Source: Prinsepia uniflora (lineage: Eukaryota; Streptophyta; Magnoliopsida; Rosales; Rosaceae). From it: a DNA stretch of 64,000 nucleotides. The notes under the pieces were generated by a model. That model saw nothing but the letters and a program-made list of their open reading frames with translations, searched no databases and had not been told where the DNA came from. The position numbers and the translations under genes were made by a program. Of the stretch, positions 35,774 to 46,769 are shown piece by piece; positions within the stretch are counted from its first letter, which is position 1; each line of letters opens with the position of its first letter. The stretch is from contig CM064861.1 of NCBI GenBank assembly GCA_032719365.1, positions 94,810,721 to 94,874,720 on the forward strand. The letters run 5' to 3'.

Positions 35774-36684
35774 TAAATCCTTAACAGTTAAGCATCCTTG
35801 ATTACAGCAAGAGAAAAAAGTGAAATCACAATTATAAAAAACATGGGTTTGAACTTAGTACGTAACACCATTGGTTACTTCAAAATCGTCAGGAAAAAGA
35901 AGTAGAATAATTGTCTCATAGTAATATTTTCCCATGCAGCTTTCAATGTTTATACTTGGAAACAACAAGACACTTCCTCTACTAGAAACATCACCAACCA
36001 GCTCACGCCACAGCCTCCTGAAACTCATATCCCGCTTCATACCCCGGTACGAGAGGTGCACCTGCAATGAATGTGAAGTTTTTTCAGGCATATTTGGCAA
36101 CACATTCTGGCATGAAAACATAAGCCTTAGAATGCACCAGTGGTTGAACAAGCACAGCTCAACAAGGCTTCCGATGGCAGCATTTCCGCACCTCCGAAAA
36201 TCTGTAAATCGGGTTTTGTAGTAGACATCAATGGCAGCAACTCATATTTGATCCATCCAGAAAGAATGGCACTCCCAACGCTTTACATCTCCGGCGGGCG
36301 GTCTCTCCTTGTGACTCCTCTCACATCTTTCCTTGCTCGCAGATACATGAGGTTGCATCAGCCTGGGTTTAGGCATGAAAGGGTGGTTGTGGAGGGTTTT
36401 GGGCATTCAGATTTGTTGATTGGAGAAAAGCCTTTTAAAAAGGTGTTTCCTCAGATTTTGGGTCATATAAGATTGGCTGAAAAGGGAGGAAATGGAGAGG
36501 GAAGGAAGAGAAGGAAAGAGGCTTTGGATTGGGAAGGTGATGATTGTGAAGGGTCTGGTGAGTTTGGGATTTGGTTTTCTCCTTGTGTGATTGTTATGTT
36601 GTTCATGTTGCTTTATTTGTTTGTATCAGTGTGTGTATGGCATGAGGCCAAAACAAGAGAAAGGCACTGTTTTTGGTATTTGTA

Positions 36685-37382
36685 AATAGAAAAAGAGTCA
36701 ATGGCTGCCTTGTTCATTGTCCCTAGTCATTGGAGCTTTGGAATGAAGACAATGAATTGTAAATGATTCCATTGTGTTACTAGACTTTTGTATATAAATC
36801 AATAAAATGGAATGGTATTCCAATCCTCCCTTATTTATGGTCACAGTTTTGCTGACATTTTTAAAAGAGAATACGTATTATGAAAATAGAGAGAATTCTT
36901 TATTAGTTATAATTTAGTGGAAGAGAAATGTGATATGTATAAAGACAATTTTCACTAGCCATTATTGAGTAACAAAAGTGACCTTAGAGACTTTCGTTTT
37001 TTCATCTTTCGATCTATAAATGTGTTAAATATTACGGTGAATTACTCCCTCATTATAAAAAGGGATACCCGTAAGACAATTGTTCTCTTGTTTGTTGTGC
37101 CGGTGGGCCCATTTAACCAACCGCATCAGCGGCACTGTAAACGCCCGCGAAGGAAACAACAATTAACGGTCGTGTGAGTCACAAGCTTGTCGGAGTGACA
37201 CGCGGCAGTAACCACATCACCCTCATCCTTGATCCTTCTTCTGTCTCCGTCTTCACCAAAGATCCTCTCAAACCCTCTAAAATATACCTTCACTCTCACT
37301 TTCCAAACCCGCCTTGTTCTCTCTTTCTCTCTTAATCTTTGCGTTTTGATGACGGGCAGAGCAGAGAAGCTTTAGAACAACA
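36685..37382. other. Spacer and ORANGE-type gene promoter
   Basis: A likely 3' UTR of the pseudogene is followed by the upstream region of the ORANGE-type gene, with a CT-rich leader at about 37285-37345. Confidence 0.4.
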
Positions 37383-40300
37383 ATGGCTTCTTTCTCTCTC
37401 CACTCTCATCATCTCCCTTCCTCCAAAACCCTAATTCCCTGCACCTCCTTCCATGGCGGGCCTCGACGCCTCTCGCTTTCCAAATTCACCTCCCCACGTC
37501 CCCAAATTTCATGTTCTGCTTCCAAGGACCCCTCCTCCAGCGATAACGTGCCCAGGTAATTCAATTGGGTTATATTCCTTCTGTTTGGTTTAGGAGGTAA
37601 TGCTGAGTTTTGTTCTTTTCTCAGCACTTTTTGTATCATAGAAGGGCCAGAGACGGTGCAGGACTTTGTTCAGATGCAGCTGCAGGAAATTCAGGACAAC
37701 ATAAGGAGCAGGCGCAACAAGATTTTTCTTCTTATGGAAGAGGTCAAAATTCAAATCAATTGTGAATTTCTTTGCTTGATATATTTTGTTTCATTGTTTG
37801 ATTTAATTGGTTTGTGCAGCTAAGGAGATTGCGAGTTCAGCACCGGATAAAAATTGCTAAAGATTTCGACGAGGCTTGTGAGGAAGAGTCCAATGAGATG
37901 CCTGACATTCCATCAACTATCCCTTTTCTCAATCATGTGGTGAGTTTCAATTACAACGTATAATATTTGCAAACAAGTTGGGAACTTTGGATACTTAGCT
38001 ATGAAGTCATAAGTACATATCGGTTTGTCCAACTAAAATAAATGCTGACAAGCTTCTCTGATTGTGTGATTTTTTCTCTTGCATATCAAACCTGTTAATA
38101 TGAAAAATAATTGTCTTGAATGCCGTAAGGATAATTAGAAATAGGTTGCCCGTACCTAACGTAAACATGTTAGTTTGTGGCTCGACATGTTGATTAGGTC
38201 TTGGTTTATCATGTGGGTAGTTAGTTTAATGATTGGACAAAGACATGTAGATATCAGTCTTCATGGTTTGTGTTGAATTTGTAAGTAATGAGAAGGAACA
38301 ACTTTACATGTTTGTATGAATGCTTGTCTGCGTTTTCAGTTATGCAATGTTTATATAGCGACTGTTGCGATAAAATTATTGTTATAATTCAAATTCCAAT
38401 CTGCAAGCATATCTAGTAGCAGCCTATAATTCTTAGAAAATGGGCTTCGAATATAGACTATGATAATTAAACATTTATTGAAACATAAACTACTCAGATA
38501 AACGTTTTTGTTCAGGCTTTGGGAAGTGATTGTATTTTGTGGGCTCAATTTCGGATTGAATTCTTGTCTTGATGGTTATTAGTTTCTTAAATTTAATTCT
38601 AATGAGCAGACTGATTTGAGTATAGTATTCGTGTTATATAAATTATTATTCCTTTTTACAATTTATTTTTGTATGTTCTTCTTGCAGAAATGCCTCTATG
38701 CTTATAATTTGGGACTTGGTCATGGAAAAATGAAATCAAATAATAATTTCTGATTTTTTTTTCTAGTGTTTCAATTAACCGATCAACTTGATTAGTTTAT
38801 CCATTTGACTGAGGATTTTTTGTTTTATCTTGGAATTCATTAATATCCTTGATTGTGTTCTCTTGCTCAACTGTGCCTTTAAATTGTTCTGTGTGGTGAC
38901 TGGTGAGAGATGGAGGTGGGTATGATTGGGTTTGAGAAAATGTTTGTGGTCTGTTGTGGCTACCGAATTGGGTTTGGATCATGGAGCAATGGCTTGTTTG
39001 AATTGATTTACTTCAAATGTTTAAATGAGCTGGAGGAAAGGTTTAGGAAGAGTTGTAAGACGTTGGAGCTTGGGCAATGGGGAGTCTCGATTGGATTGGG
39101 ATTCCCAGCTGTTGTCTACGGAGTTGGAGAGAGATTTAGAGGGTTGTTTTTGGATAGGCCGGAGCAGAAGGTGCAATATGAATCTGATGAAAATGGGATG
39201 GTTGGATTAAATTTTTCAGATACAATAGGTTAGATGTTTTATAGATCATCCTAGGAGAGGCCAAAACAGTGTTAAAGGTGGATTGCAATTGTATGACAAT
39301 GAAGATGATGTGATTATTTGAATACCAAAATTCCAATATGATGATTGGCAGGTAAGTTACCGTGAACATGTAAAACTTGGAGATTCACAAGTGCAAAGGT
39401 GGATTATAGAGCAGCATGAAACAAAGTTATGAGTTACTGAAATAAATGCCACAGAAGCTTGTCTGTTTGTGCAAGCGTTTAGCTTTTTGTTTTGGGCTAA
39501 CATTGTGTGATTTTTGTTGTGATGTAGACACCAAAGACATTGAAGCAGCTCTACCTTATGAGCCTATCAATGATATCCACTGTAATTGTATTCGGGGGCC
39601 TTATTGCACCAACGGTAAGTCAGTCAGGGTGGAGGAATGTTGAGTGATTAATATATTTGTATACTTTAGTGAAAGGAGATGATCCTTAATTTCTTTACCG
39701 TGAACTGTATTATATTTGCTGGCCTTGGACATGCACCTCTTTTGTAAGAGGCGGTCTTTGGATCAAGTCTTAATAGATAGGAGCCTTAATTTATATTTGA
39801 ATGTGCTGTTCTCCGATTTAAGAATAATGTTTTTTCATGATCTATGTGAGCAAAATATCTCATTCTGTTCTCTGTGACAGCTGGAACTAAAATTAGGAAT
39901 AGGAGGTACTTCATATGAAGATTTCATTCGCAACATGCATTTGCCTTTGCAATTAAGGTATGGACAGAAAGTTCTATTTACTGAGTACAATTAAAAGTTC
40001 AAACAACCACAATTTGTGTCTCCATGAAGTTCATATTTATCTAATTGGTGTCCTCAAGTCCCCTTTGTTTGATTTGTTTATTCAGTCAAGTTGATCCTAT
40101 TGTGGCATCCTTTTCGGGTGGGGCAGTTGGTGTCATTTCAGCGCTGATGTTGATTGAAGCTAACAATGTTGAACAACAAGAGAAGAAACGGTGCAAATAT
40201 TGCCATGGAACTGGTATGTTTCAAATTGTCTTAAATGAAACTGTGCCAACAGGTTTCCATGCTAATCTGTTTCATTTGATCCTCGAATCCTTGTGGGAAG

Positions 40301-41068
40301 AAGGATGATTTGCTGAACGGATTGTTTCAATTTTCTTTTTTCCTGTCATATTTATGAAGTTGCACTTCTGGTAATAATTTTGATATTTTATGGGGGGGTA
40401 AATAAACTAAAGAAAAAAAAAAGAGAAGGGCTCATGTTCTGGCGTTTGCAAATTTATAGAACTTCCCCTCCCTCTCTCATGACAAAAATTCTGTTGCAAA
40501 ACTACCTTTGACAGGGTACTTAGCTTGTGCTAGATGTTCCGCAAGTGGAATGTGCTTGAACATCAATGCTCTATCAGCATCTAGTGCCTCGGACAGCCCC
40601 TTGCGAGTGCCCACAACTGAGAGATGTCTAAATTGCTCCGGTGCTGGAAAGGTATGGAATTTCTTACAATCTGGCTTATTCACGAAGCATAATTTGGCAT
40701 GTTGAGGTTCCTGGCACTGCAATTTATCATACTGATCTATTAAGATTAGTTGATCATTTTTCTTGTGCTACACTGCTTAAAATCTCTCTGTACATCCATT
40801 TTTCTTGTTCTGAAAGAGATGAAAGAAGTATAATCAGAGTTACGGCGTTTTGTCCTAAAAAATAGATTGTGTAAAGCCGTAGTTGCAAATTGATTTATTG
40901 GATTAGAAATTTCAGTTTGTTTCCTTAATTTATCCTAATGCCAATATCTTTGTACCTTTCTCGTATTAATCATATTCGATCGTATTTTAGGTCATGTGCC
41001 CGACATGCTTGTGCACGGGGATGATGATGGCTAGCGAGCACGACCCACGGATAGATCCATTTGACTAA
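37383..41068 (+). CDS. OR-like: ORANGE/ORANGE-like plastid DnaJ-type zinc-finger protein
   Basis: Eight exons: 37383-37555, 37625-37742, 37820-37939, 39528-39614, 39881-39957, 40086-40213, 40515-40651 and 40991-41068. They join in frame to 305 residues. The first about 55 residues are Ser/Pro-rich, like a transit peptide. Then come FCIIEGPETVQDFVQMQLQE, IRSRRNKIFLLMEELRRLR, a membrane segment (ISTVIVFGGLIAPT), LELKLGIGGTSYEDF, a second membrane segment (VASFSGGAVGVISALML), and four CxxCxxxG repeats (CKYCHGTG, CARCSASG, CLNCSGAG, CPTCLCTG). The end EHDPRIDPFD is family-typical. OR proteins stabilise phytoene synthase and promote carotenoid build-up in plastids (family knowledge). Text such as EANNVEQQEKKRCKYCHGTG favours the OR-like paralogue. 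Intron 3 is long (1.6 kb). Confidence 0.95.
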
Positions 41069-41593
41069 ATCAACCAGGTGAACAAGTTTAGCAGCGTAAT
41101 CTTTCCCGTTGATGTAGCTTGGGAATCAATTTCCCATTCCAGCCCTCTTCCACCCCCCAAAGACAAAAAAAGAGAGTATATAATAAAAGTAGAAGTTTTA
41201 AAAAGAAAATAAGGTAATAGAATGTTGTCACTATTTCTCCATTCATAGTGGCATTGTTGTTTTTATTACGGAATACTTCATGTAACTATAAATTACGCCG
41301 CTTTAAGTGTATTTTGTAAGTTTGTTGTTTGATGATAAGAAAATGGTTTCTTTTTGTTGACACAAGTGTACGTTTTTGTTGACATAAGTGTAGAGAAATT
41401 CATGGTTAATGAATTCTCATGGCTTCTTCATTTTATTTAACTGTGCATACATCCATTTTTTCTTGTTCTTTCTCATGTTTTGTTTGTATAGAAAAAAAAA
41501 AAAAAAAAAATTAGTTCTTTCGGTTGATATGATAAAAATTCATATTATGCAACTTGTGTTAATTTGGTTATATTCTGAACGCTATCGATCAGT

Positions 41594-41673
<80 letters not shown>
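41594..41673 (+). tRNA. tRNA-Leu(UAG): tRNA-Leu(UAG)
   Basis: An 80-base class II tRNA. The acceptor stem is GACAGTT/AGCTGTC, with D-arm text TGGCCGAGTGG typical of tRNA-Leu. The anticodon stem CCAGA/TCTGG has loop TTTAGGC (anticodon TAG), followed by a long variable arm and T arm GTGGG/CCCAC around TTCAAAT. A T-rich stop follows at about 41688. It lies between the OR-like and hydrolase genes. Confidence 0.96.
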
Positions 41674-41678
<5 letters not shown>

Positions 41679-41802
41679 ATCGTTATTATTTTTTTTCCTT
41701 TGGGGAAGAAGGACGACGTCGTTTTTTACAACTGGTCGGATTGGTTTAGTTAACCACTTTGCTCAAGCAACTGTTGGGTAGTTGACGGTGTTTTTCATCC
41801 CC

Positions 41803-43842
41803 ATGGCTCGAACCCTCGGAAACAAACCGGGTCTTCTTCACCACCTCCTGACCCGATTCACAAGCTCACGACGCCCACTGCAAACCCTAGCCTACGAAGA
41901 GGTCCGAGCTTCCACCGACCCACAACCCTACCACTCCACCGCTTTTGTCCTCCATATCCTTCTGGGCTCCGCTAGAAACTGGAGATCGTTCTCTCGCAAC
42001 CTCCTCTGCAGTCTCCCCGACGCATCTGGTCTATTATTTCTCTATCTCCTCCGTTATTATCCACTCCTTTTTTTCTTCTCAATTGACTGATTTTTATGTG
42101 ATTTTGACTCTGCGTAGGTTGGAGATTGGTGCTTGTGGATTTGAGGAACCATGGAAAATCAGCTGAGATCGAAGGCCTTAACCCACCTCACGATTTGGTC
42201 AATGCGGCTCAAGATTTGGCTCATTTGGTTCAGACTCGAGGTTGGGACTGGCCTGATGTTGTTCTTGGCCACTCGATGGGTGGAAAGGTTGCTCTTCAAT
42301 ACGCAGAAAGTGGTGCTTGTGGCCAGTATGGTGATGCCGCTAAGTTGCCCAAGCAGGTTTGCACTTGTGCCTAAAAGTTGCTTTATTTTGGCAAATTTTT
42401 TTATTTAGTTATTTAAATTTTAGTGCTTTGTCAATATAACCGGAAGCATAATATAATCTAATCATTCTAAAGAAATGAACCAAATGCAAGATGAGTGTTA
42501 CCTTCCGTGGGACAGGACCTTTGTATGTGAGTGTGGAGCAACAATCATGCTTATTTTCTGTTAGAAATTTGGTTTTTTTTTTTTCTTCTTACTTTTTATA
42601 TTGAATGTTTCAGGAATCAGGCTTAGTTTGTGTGTTTGTGTTATCTAATGAACACATATCGAAACCAAACTAAGGATTGAATTTGTCTTCAATTTTAATA
42701 TGATTCCTGCTGTCAAAAGAGCCAATTTACCCGGTGGCGTAGTAAGTTTATCTTTTAATTATATATCTTGAAGAACAAACTGTTGCTTGTTTGATTGAAA
42801 TCTCAGTTCACTTGCACTTAAAAACTTCATGGTCTTTGTGCTTTCTCTGTGATCCAGAACAGCTATGGATATTGGATTCGGTTCCAGGAGAAGTGAACCA
42901 TGAAAACAGTAGTGATGGGGAAGTTGAGAAAGTTTTGCAGACATTGCAGAGTCTACCTTCATTAGTTCCATCACGGAGGTAGAACCTCTTCTCCTTGTGA
43001 TAAATTTATCTGATGATTTTTTGTGTGCATACGTGATCTATTTTTATAATTACCTGTAAAATTTGGTGTAAACGTAGGTTGACTCAGCTGGAGTTTTTTC
43101 TAGTATTTTTCATATGATGGTCGTTGTAGTTGACAACTTCTGTGCATTCTTAGATTTATTCAGATACTTGAGTTCTTCTTCCCAAAAGTGTGTCATTTAC
43201 TTAATGCCGACACAAAATCTGGATAAATTTGTTATAAAACTGTTTTTGTTTCAAAACTTGGTTACACAATGCTACACGATGTTTATGTTTCCAAAATTCC
43301 AAGTCTTTATGTTATTATTCTGGTTTTTGGCTTCAGGTGGCTTGTGAATCGGGTGATTGAACTTGGGTTCTCAGAGTCCTTGTCACAATGGATAGGTACC
43401 AACCTCAAGAAACAGGGAGATCATGAGACATGGGCATTTAACCTTGATGGTGCACTCCAGATGTTCAGATCTTACCAGTAAGTATCTGATTATTTTGATA
43501 TCATTTCTTTGAAGTGGAAACAATGGAGATCTTTTGCCCTCTGCCCCCCTTACCTTGCGATCTTTCTGTGAATGCAAAAATATCAGGGAGAAGTCCTACT
43601 GGCCTCTGTTGGAGCACCCTCCAGGAGGTATGGAGATAGCAGTTGTGCGTGCCGTAAACAGTGATCGTTGGGACCCGGATGTGACTGAGCGGCTCGATAC
43701 CCTTGCCAATCGGAAAGGAGATATGTCGGAGGGAAAGGTTTCAGTTCATGTTCTTCCCAAGTCAGGCCATTGGGTTCACGTCGACAATCCAAAAGGTCTT
43801 CTGGAGATTGTGGCACCTAAGATTTCATCCTTTCGATTTTAA
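41803..43842 (+). CDS. Alpha/beta hydrolase, ABHD11-like
   Basis: Five exons: 41803-42028, 42118-42356, 42863-42978, 43337-43477 and 43587-43842, in frame for 325 residues. The first ATG with a good context is used (MARTLGNKPGLLHHLLTRF), and the Arg/Ser-rich start suggests an organelle target (inferred). The core is YEEVRAST, LLGSARNWRSFSR, LVLVDLRNHGKSA, the nucleophile elbow VVLGHSMGGKVALQ, DSVPG and the His motif SGHWVHVDNP. The layout fits the ABHD11 branch; the substrate in plants is not known to me. The usual HG at the oxyanion strand (LHGLLGS) reads LHILLGS here, so Gly is replaced by Ile. The frame is otherwise intact. Confidence 0.9.
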
Positions 43843-44202
43843 CAATAGCTACATTTTTTAGATCATCTGCCACAGATGAATAAGGCTGTGTTTATTATAT
43901 TTATAAGAAGAATTTATATGTAGGAGAGATTTTTTTTTTTTAACATAACTATCACAAGGTGTCTCCATACTCTTAAGGGTGGTTTTAATTTTTGTTCGAG
44001 GAGAGATATGCTCCGGGTTATAAAAAAATGCTTCCAATGAATTTCAAGTTTCTGCTAATTAGGCACTGAGTTATTTTTTAAGGCTTTTTATTTGTTTTAT
44101 TCCTCCAACATTATATTTCATCACAAAAAAAGGGTAAGGCTTTATGAATTTAAAAGGGCAAATGAATTAAAAGGGCAATCAAGTCATTTCAGTACCGAAA
44201 GC

Positions 44203-44325
44203 AAAACCCTAACAATAAAAGGCTTAGGCAGCAAAGGATGAACCCTCTCATCTGAGCGAGCAGGGGTTTGGGGAGCGCTGAGTCTGAGCCCGAGCCTCAT
44301 TGCTGGTGAATAAACCCTAACTCAT
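44203..44325 (+). promoter_or_regulatory. RPS14 promoter/leader with two telo-box motifs
   Basis: The text aaaaccctaa occurs at 44203-44212 and taaaccctaa at 44311-44320, just upstream of the ATG at 44341. AAACCCTAA telo-boxes are typical of plant ribosomal-protein gene promoters and leaders. Confidence 0.6.
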
Positions 44326-44340
44326 CATCTGCCCGTTGCT

Positions 44341-46087
44341 ATGGTAAGTAGCCTTCTCTCCGTCTCCGCCTTCGCTTTCATCTGATTGGTTACATTTTTC
44401 CGATTATCTGATCTTATGGGAATTGCATTGTCCGCCCCGGCCGAGAAACCGAAACCAATATATACGAATGTACTTCGTTTTCCTTTTGAAGTTTTAATTT
44501 TCTCACCAACCAAACACGGTAGGAATCAGCTTCTGTGTTGAATTTTAGATATTTTGTTTTGGGCTTTTAGATGATTGGTTACTGTGCCTTTATCGACTTG
44601 ATAATTTTGCATTGTTTGTATTATTTTTTCGATGCTCTAAAATTCTATATCATTTCCAGAATTGTCATTGTGCATATCTTATTGTCTTAGGATCATAATT
44701 TTTTGATTTGTTTACATTGGTTTTGTAGTCTAGAAGGAAGACCAGGGAACCCAAGGAGGACACTGTCACTCTTGGACCTGTTCTCCGAGATGGAGAACAT
44801 GCTATTGGTGTGGCTCATATTTATGCCTCATTTAATGATACATTCATTGTAAGTGCTATCTTATTCATGTTGATTTTAGTTGCCATTATTACTTGTGGAT
44901 GAAGCTATATATATATATGTATATTCATGCATATTTATAATTATAATCTTTCTTTTCTGGTTTCAGCATGTAACTGACTTGTCTGGAAGGGAGACACTCG
45001 TTCGCATCACTGGTATAATATTCGGCATCTTGCTTACTTGAATAAAATTTTGATATTGTTTGTATGATTGGGAGTTCAAGTAACTTAGTCGACCAATGAT
45101 TCGTTGTAAATATAACAGCTATGTTATCGAGCTAATGGTGTCTATGACATTATGAATTGTGGATATTCAAATATTTTTCTTTTCCAGAATTTTGATGATT
45201 AGTACTGACACTATCTTCATACTAAGGCTCGGGCAGGATTAATTCTGTTTATGACAATAGTTTCTTTTGTTTGTCTCCATTCCGTTGTTGTAATACCCTG
45301 TTACCTTTCCTTCGAATTCAGGTGGTATGAAGGTGAAGGCGGATAGAGACGAGTCATCTCCATATGCAGCTATGCTTGCCGCTCAGGATGTTTCTCAACG
45401 CTGCAAGGTTTACATGCTTTTTGATACAAGTGATTTTGAATTGCTGACTTGAATTCTATGATATGCATCCCATTTGGTGTCCATTTTCTGAGTTCTTGTC
45501 ATAAAACATGTTTCCTTTAGTGCTTTCTTGACTCTTAATTCTGATTTTATAGGAGCTTGGCATCACTGCTTTACATATCAAGCTTCGAGCTACTGGAGGG
45601 AACAAGACTAAGACCCCCGGTCCAGGTGCCCAATCAGCGCTCAGAGCCCTTGCTCGTTCTGGCATGAAAATTGGTCGTATTGGTAATTTCCTTTTCATTA
45701 CTATCTCATTCATCCACATATTTTCCTCACATATCTCCACTCTTGGTTTAAATTCATTCTTTCCCACCTGATGCCTAGAATGCCAGAGTGATGATTGGTG
45801 ATTCTGGAAATTATATGATGGCATTCTATTTATATGAAATCTATTTAAAGCAGTTGAAGCTAGTCGTTGATATATTATTTTGACTAGATTTTTTTTTTTT
45901 TTTTTGTGGAATGACTTGTACGGTTGGAACACATTAAAACCTATGTGATGCGTGTAGGTTAGTCAATTTCAATCTAGTGTAGTTATTATTGCGGTCATTG
46001 ATGTTTTTTGTTTTGACAGAGGATGTGACTCCAATTCCCACCGACAGTACTCGCAGAAAGGGTGGCAGAAGAGGAAGAAGGTTGTGA
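44341..46087 (+). CDS. RPS14: 40S ribosomal protein S14 (uS11)
   Basis: Six exons: 44341-44343, 44729-44848, 44967-45012, 45322-45407, 45553-45682 and 46020-46087, giving 150 residues, the usual length. The first exon is only the ATG, so the start codon sits directly at a splice donor (atg|gtaagt). The sequence reads [98 protein letters not shown] and the basic tail RRKGGRRGRRL. It is part of the small-subunit platform in cytosolic ribosomes. No defects were seen. Confidence 0.97.
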
Positions 46088-46594
46088 TTTCTGACTTGTT
46101 ATCTGATTGTGAAGATTCAGCTGCTGCTGTGGATTCTGGGATTTTTTTGGTTTGGATGGACATTTTATGTTATCAGTCTTGCCAACGGCACGAATGTAGT
46201 GTTTTTTTCTTCTGACCTAGTCATAGATTGTTATGCAAGTCAAAGATTACTAGAGATTTTAGTGTGGTTGACAATTGTCATTTGGGCTTTACACAAAACA
46301 AATTACTTCTTCTTAACGTAATATCATTAAACCATAATATTAAATAACGTCAAGACTTATAATATAAAATGTGGGTCCAACATAAAATTTACTACAAACC
46401 ATATAGCTGAATTTCCATAGTTGTCCATAATCATAACCAGATGTAGATAGATGGGCCAACTATCGGTACACGTTATTCTAATGGATTTCGTTAAAAAATG
46501 ATCTTTACATGGAAGCCCAGAAAATCAGTACTTCTCTCTATCGGAAAGATTCGTTAAAAATTGACATCTCAAATGTTGGGTCAACAAAAACAAA

Positions 46595-46769
46595 GCGGGC
46601 CCAACACCAAATTAATCCCGCTTCTTACAACAGGCCCATCTAAGTCGGGTCCATTAGGGTCAGAGTCTCGGCCTCTTTTAGAGGGCCCGTCGAGAAATTA
46701 AACCCTAGAAGTCGATTATAAAACCCTTGACGAGCCATTAGCGTCCTTCACAGACAAAGTAGGCGCAAG
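46595..46769 (+). promoter_or_regulatory. Ubiquitin-L40 core promoter
   Basis: A gggccca motif (about 46597), aggcccat (about 46632) and agggcccg (about 46682) are site-II-like TGGGCY elements. They are followed by the telo-box taaaccctag (about 46699) and a TATA-like attataaaa (about 46716). The ATG is at 46770. This combination is typical of plant ribosomal-protein genes. Confidence 0.6.

Larger units (their letters stand above)
30553..36684 (+). pseudogene. GMC oxidoreductase/alpha-beta hydrolase fusion, decayed
   Basis: The N-terminal FAD domain shows YDAVVVGSGYGGSVAACWLS, LLEKGRRW and GLGGGSLVNAGV, then a Cys-rich CLACGNCLSGCPYNAKSS, and later VHPGLYVCDASLIPCSVGLN and PSLTIATAAEH. This resembles cholesterol-oxidase-type GMC enzymes. 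The C-terminal half (from about 34420) reads DGFNISCRQWKC, PVLLLNGYSTESYWLP, VHVVAHCVGGLAIH and HERVVVEGFGHSDLLIGEKP, an alpha/beta hydrolase fold; plant homologues join both halves. First exons: 30553-30816, 30917-31324, 31399-31558 and 31642-about 31886. Damage: in-frame TGA at 31031 (HPK*PKEW), TGA at 32359 and 32449, frameshift by slippage near 32190, a weak or lost donor after about 31886, and a frameshift at about 36205 in the hydrolase. Each domain could give only broken products. Confidence 0.88.

Noticed and set aside
38910..39233. 107-codon frame within intron 3 of the OR-like gene
   Set aside because: No family match is recognised, and the flanking exons 3 and 4 join perfectly without it.
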